Source: JAIUZI01 sp041594355
GTDB lineage: Bacteria > Pseudomonadota > Alphaproteobacteria > Rhodobacterales > Rhodobacteraceae
DNA length: 8,286 bases
NCBI GenBank assembly: GCA_041594355.1
Contig: JBFHMM010000181.1
Coordinates: 1 to 8,286, forward strand
Direction: 5' to 3'
In this document: positions 5,599 to 8,286 of the stretch, one piece after another
Layout of the letters: each line of letters starts with the position of its first letter
How positions within the stretch are numbered: position 1 is the first letter of the stretch
Made by a program: the position numbers and the translations under genes
The notes under the pieces: model-generated
Seen by the model: only the letters and a program-made list of their open reading frames with translations
What the model was told of the DNA's origin: nothing
Database searches by the model: none

Positions 5599-7400
5599 TT
5601 CTTGTCAGCCTTCTCGCCACGCTTGAAGCTCTGGATGATATTGCCGAACACATCCGGCTTGTAGCCCTGGCTGCGCATGATGAAGTACTGCTGGGTAAAG
5701 GTGATCGTGTTGTTCGCGATCCAGTAGACCACCAGCCCGCTGGCGAAACCGCCCAGCATGAACATGAACACCCAGGGCATCCAGGCAAAGATCATTTGCT
5801 GCGTCGGATCGGTCGGCGCCGGGTTCAGCTTTTGCTGCAGAAACATCGAGATCCCCAGCAGCAGCGGCAGAATCCCGATCAGGATCGTCGCCATCAGCGT
5901 ACCGGGCTCCGGCCCCGCCCAGGGCAGCCAGCCAAAGAAGTTCACGATCGAGGTCGGGTCGGGCGCGCTGAGGTCCTGGAACGGGCCAAAGAAAGGCGCC
6001 TGCCGCAGTTCAATGGTGACAAAGATCACCTTGTAGAGCGAGAAGAAGATCGGGATCTGCAACAGGATCGGCAGACAGCCCGCCGCCGGGTTCACCTTTT
6101 CCTTCTTGTACAGCTCCATCATGCCCTGCTGCAGCTTCTGCCGGTCGTCGCCCGCGCTTTCCTTCAGCTTTTCCATCTGCGGCTGCAATTCCTTCATCTT
6201 CGCCATCGAGACGTAGGACTTGTAGGCCAGCGGGAACAGGATCGCCTTAATCACCAGCGTCAGCGCGATGATCGATACGCCCATGTTGCCGATCAGCTTG
6301 TTCATCTCGTGCAGCAGCCAGAAAATCGGCTTGGTCAGGAAAAAGAACCAGCCCCAGTCGATGCTGTCGACAAAACGGTCGACGCCCACCGCCTGATAGT
6401 CGCGGATCGTCGACCATTCCTTGGCGCCGGCAAACAGCTGGCTGTCGACGCTGACACCCTGTCCGTCGGCAACGGTACGGGTCGGCAGCACGGTCTCGGT
6501 CTGGTAGATGTCGCGGCGTTCGTCGTATTTCGCGGCCTGTTTGAACGCGGATCCGGGCGCGGGGATCAGCGTGGTCATCCAGTAGTGATCGGTAAAGCCG
6601 ATCCAGCCGTTTTCCGTGACCTGGGTCACTTCGGCGCGCGCGCCCTCGCGGGGGTCGATCTCGAAATCGGTCATGTCGTCATAGTCGATCTCGGCCAGCT
6701 GGCCGTCCGCCATGGCGATGACGCCTTCGTGCAGGATAAAGAAGTTCTTAAGGCCCTCGGGTTCACCGTGGCGCGCCAGGATGCCATAGGGCGCCAGGCT
6801 CACCGCCGCGCCGCTGGCGTTTTCCACCGATTGAGTCACGTCAAACATGAAATCGGCATCCACCGACAGGGTCCGGCGGAAGGTCAGCCCTTTGCCGTTG
6901 TCCCAAACCAGCGTCACCGGGCTGCCCACGCCCAGCGCGTCCCCCGATTCCACCGCCCATTCGGTATTCGCGCCCGGCACGTCCTCCAGCGTCAGACCGG
7001 CGCCGGGGGCCCAGCCATAAAGCGCGTAATAGGCCGCCGGTTTGCCTGCAGCCTTCAGCACCTGCACGATCTCGGCGTCATCCTCGATCGATTCACGGTA
7101 ATCCTTCAGCCGCAGATCGTCCAGCCGTCCGCCGACCAGCGATACGCTGCCTTCCAGGCGCGGCGTGTCGATGGCGATGCGCGGGGTATCAGGTTTGACC
7201 TCCTCCACCGGAGCCGCCTGGCCGGTGCTGGTGGCCGGGGCGGTCGGCGGCGTCACGCCGGCATCGGTCTGAACGGTCTGATCGCCGGGCAGGGCGGTCT
7301 GCGGTTCGGGTTCCGGGGGCGGGAACAGCACAAACCACACGAGGATGACGGCGAAACTGAGCGCGGTTGCCAGGATGAGGTTCTTGTTCTGATCGTCCAT
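5595..7400 (-). CDS. yidC: Membrane protein insertase YidC
   Basis: Inner-membrane insertase/chaperone that inserts and folds membrane proteins alone or with SecYEG; 601 aa, the long Gram-negative form. From the N-terminus: a signal-anchor helix at residues 8-26 (LILATALSFAVILVWFVLF), a Pro/Ala-rich linker to about 70, and a periplasmic beta-sandwich domain at about 72-340. The conserved helical core follows: IALTLVIKAILFPLAYKSYV (378-397), the C1 cytoplasmic region with KMKELQPQM, KEKVNPAAGCLPILLQIPIF (433-452), and later helices at about 501-522 and 538-563. The C-terminal tail is short and basic (SFKRGEKADKK). The groove's conserved positive charge is Lys385 instead of the Arg of E. coli. 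The ATG at 7400 is preferred because AAGGTGG (7416-7410) lies 9 bases upstream and the protein then begins MDDQNKN right before the anchor helix. It heads the cassette with MOSC and engB. Confidence 0.97.
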   Translation of the reverse strand: MDDQNKNLILATALSFAVILVWFVLFPPPEPEPQTALPGDQTVQTDAGVTPPTAPATSTGQAAPVEEVKPDTPRIAIDTPRLEGSVSLVGGRLDDLRLKDYRESIEDDAEIVQVLKAAGKPAAYYALYGWAPGAGLTLEDVPGANTEWAVESGDALGVGSPVTLVWDNGKGLTFRRTLSVDADFMFDVTQSVENASGAAVSLAPYGILARHGEPEGLKNFFILHEGVIAMADGQLAEIDYDDMTDFEIDPREGARAEVTQVTENGWIGFTDHYWMTTLIPAPGSAFKQAAKYDERRDIYQTETVLPTRTVADGQGVSVDSQLFAGAKEWSTIRDYQAVGVDRFVDSIDWGWFFFLTKPIFWLLHEMNKLIGNMGVSIIALTLVIKAILFPLAYKSYVSMAKMKELQPQMEKLKESAGDDRQKLQQGMMELYKKEKVNPAAGCLPILLQIPIFFSLYKVIFVTIELRQAPFFGPFQDLSAPDPTSIVNFFGWLPWAGPEPGTLMATILIGILPLLLGISMFLQQKLNPAPTDPTQQMIFAWMPWVFMFMLGGFASGLVVYWIANNTITFTQQYFIMRSQGYKPDVFGNIIQSFKRGEKADKK

Positions 7401-7438
7401 CGGGGACAGCCACCTTGTGGTTGGAATGACACCGGTGC

Positions 7439-7467
7439 GTTCAACAGAGTGCGGCCGCAAAGGTCAA
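7439..7467 (-). promoter_or_regulatory. Candidate yidC promoter
   Basis: On the minus strand CTTGACC carries a good -35 (TTGACC, 7467-7462), followed by a 17-bp spacer and TTGAAC (7444-7439) as a weak -10. The predicted start is about 30 bases before the yidC ATG and leaves room for the AAGGTGG ribosome-binding site. The CTTGAC form of the -35 is common in alphaproteobacteria. Confidence 0.42.
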
Positions 7468-7614
7468 GCGGATTCCGGACCGCAGGCGGAGAAGCTCCCG
7501 GACAAATGGCCCCAAACCGGCCGAAATCCCGGTATCCGGCCTGCCGCCGGATCGCGGCCGGCCGTGCCTGCGCCCCGCCGGAGCGTCCGGCACAGCGGGG
7601 CCGATGCGGATCTT

Positions 7615-7628
7615 CGCCCGATCGGGCG
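7615..7628. repeat. Perfect 14-bp palindrome
   Basis: CGCCCGATCGGGCG is identical to its reverse complement. It lies 24 bases right of a separate hairpin, GCCGGA-GCG-TCCGGC (7577-7591), in the gene-free stretch. Confidence 0.55.
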
Positions 7629-7980
7629 GGGGGACTGGGGGAAACGGCGGCTGCACCCCGGTGGCAGGATGCGGGTCATCGCGGGCCGCTCCTCCCGGCG
7701 CGCCGTCGTGGCGGTTCCGGTTTCTGCCCGGATGCCGGTTTTCCCGTGGCGCCACGGGCCGCCACCGCTTGACCAGAGGGTCGCCCGTCGGACGCAAGGT
7801 CCGCGTCGCAATGAAATGGTCGCAACCCGGGGCCAGAGCGGCGCCCGTCTCTCGCGCAAGAGCCGTCGTGGCTGCCCCAGAGCCATTCGCCCCGATACTG
7901 TTCCCGCCCAGAGGCTGACTTGTGTCCTTGCGAGACGGTGCGAGCGCGCGATGGATCTCCCCTCCGACTCCAGGCCCGAT

Positions 7981-7994
7981 CCGGACCGGTCCGG
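7981..7994. repeat. Perfect 14-bp palindrome
   Basis: CCGGACCGGTCCGG is identical to its reverse complement; the flanking bases (T and C) do not extend it. It is the second 14-bp palindrome in the same gene-free stretch and its sequence is not related to the first. Confidence 0.55.
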
Positions 7995-8220
7995 CCGCAA
8001 ATCGGAAAGCCGCGGGGCGAAAAGGGGGCATGATCCTGTCCCCTGAGGCCGTTTCGAACCAAGCCTGGGATCATCGTCGGCGCGGTCCACAGAAATGTCT
8101 AACGAGGGAGGCGCGCGGGACCGTGCCGGCGCGAGCGAGACCGCACCCTCCCCCCCGCCGCCGGGCAGGATTCGGCGCGGTCCCGGCCCGAAACCCGTCC
8201 GCCGTGGATCGGGTTCAGGT

Positions 8221-8286
8221 ATGGCCGCTCCGACCCTTGCAAGAGACCGCGCGCTGCCCTTGCAGGAGTCCGCGTGCCGTCATGGA
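8221..8286 (+). CDS. Possible start of an unidentified gene running off the window (weak)
   Basis: An ATG at 8221 opens a frame that stays open to the window edge (22 codons, beginning MAAPTLARDRALP). Only a poor ribosome-binding match (CAGG) lies just before it. A second ATG at 8282, in another frame, has AGGAG (8264-8268) 13 bases upstream. The short product is unrecognised and the segment includes a tandem repeat, so this is only a possibility. Confidence 0.15.
   Translation, partial: MAAPTLARDRALPLQESACRHG
8234..8279. repeat. Imperfect 23-bp tandem repeat
   Basis: Two adjacent 23-base units start CCCTTGCAAGAGACCGCG (8234) and CCCTTGCAGGAGTCCGCG (8257). They are identical at 19 of 23 positions and directly abutting. 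More units could follow beyond the window. Confidence 0.6.

Larger units (their letters stand above)
7468..8220. other. Palindrome-rich stretch upstream of yidC with no supportable gene
   Basis: About 750 bases with no recognisable gene. Frames longer than 190 codons are open on both strands at once, but their products are dominated by Arg, Pro, Gly and Ala, share no motif with any family I know, and show no preference for G/C at third positions beyond the background. RnpA, YidD and RpmH motifs are absent. Structures present include a hairpin with 7-bp stem (7534-7552), CGGCCGGCCG (7555-7564), a hairpin with 6-bp stem (7577-7591), two 14-bp perfect palindromes (7615-7628 and 7981-7994), and nested inverted arms at 8030-8074. 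No T tract follows any of them. A decayed gene, a structured leader or an unknown small RNA cannot be excluded. Confidence 0.5.

Noticed and set aside
5592..7772. 726-codon open frame antisense to yidC
   Set aside because: It mirrors the codon pattern of yidC; the product is rich in His, Arg and Gln with no motif. yidC itself is unmistakable and has a ribosome-binding site.
8030..8046. Plus-strand frame ending HDPVP, resembling the GYDPVP end of YidD
   Set aside because: Wrong strand relative to yidC, and the rest of the frame lacks the YidD CxxxPTCS core; a chance match of a few residues.
8046..8066. GGTTCGAAAC on the minus strand, like a tRNA T-loop
   Set aside because: The flanking bases do not pair as a 5-bp T stem, and no acceptor or anticodon arm can be drawn around it.
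7441..8090. Overlapping minus-strand frames of 196 and 208 codons and a 209-codon plus-strand frame
   Set aside because: All three cover the same DNA, are Arg/Pro/Gly-rich, show no third-position G/C preference above background, and lack motifs and clear ribosome-binding sites. Not called as genes.
8118..8185. Inverted arms CGGGACCG and CGGTCCCG about 50 bases apart, plus a run of seven C at 8150-8156
   Set aside because: Eight-base arms at that distance are not unusual in DNA this GC-rich, and no further pairing supports a stem.
8091..8286. Possible RNase P RNA near the expected rnpA neighbourhood
   Set aside because: The conserved GAGGAAAGTCC-type core and the universal 3' pairing elements are absent on both strands.

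Overview
The window looks like chromosomal DNA of a GC-rich alphaproteobacterium of the Rhodobacteraceae (Roseobacter-type). This rests on the style of the AapM/AapP, ArgB and YidC proteins, on the yidC – MOSC – engB – argB gene order, and on a short ferredoxin-like protein of a type I recall from that family. Species cannot be fixed from the sequence alone.

Layout. At the left edge, on the plus strand, the end of an amino-acid ABC permease gene (aapM) is followed by its ATPase gene (aapP) and a strong intrinsic terminator. Everything recognisable after that lies on the minus strand and converges on aapP. Read in the direction of transcription (right to left) it is: yidC (membrane protein insertase), a MOSC-domain protein, engB/yihA (ribosome-assembly GTPase), a 142-bp gap, argB (N-acetylglutamate kinase), a 57-bp gap, a sterol desaturase/fatty-acid hydroxylase family membrane protein, a cysteine-rich ferredoxin-like protein, and a SixA-type histidine phosphatase. 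Four of the minus-strand junctions are four-base ATGA start/stop overlaps (yidC/MOSC, MOSC/engB, desaturase/ferredoxin, ferredoxin/sixA). The block therefore reads as two tightly coupled three-gene cassettes with argB between them.

Function. AapM and AapP belong to a periplasmic-binding-protein-dependent importer for L-amino acids. YidC and EngB serve membrane protein insertion and 50S ribosome maturation. ArgB catalyses the second step of arginine synthesis. The desaturase/ferredoxin/SixA cassette has no assigned pathway, although a di-iron membrane oxidoreductase next to an iron-sulfur protein is suggestive.

The rightmost ~820 bases, upstream of yidC, hold no gene I can support. Several open frames overlap there on both strands, but they are rich in Arg, Pro and Gly and match no family I know. 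In related genomes as I remember them, yidD, rnpA and rpmH lie on this side of yidC; none is visible here. The stretch instead contains several perfect palindromes and hairpins and, at its edge, an imperfect 23-bp tandem repeat. I found no clear new multi-gene system. The points most worth checking are a short hairpin-plus-AGTATT element present twice at gene ends, a 22-bp inverted repeat over the desaturase start, and the unexplained palindrome-rich stretch.
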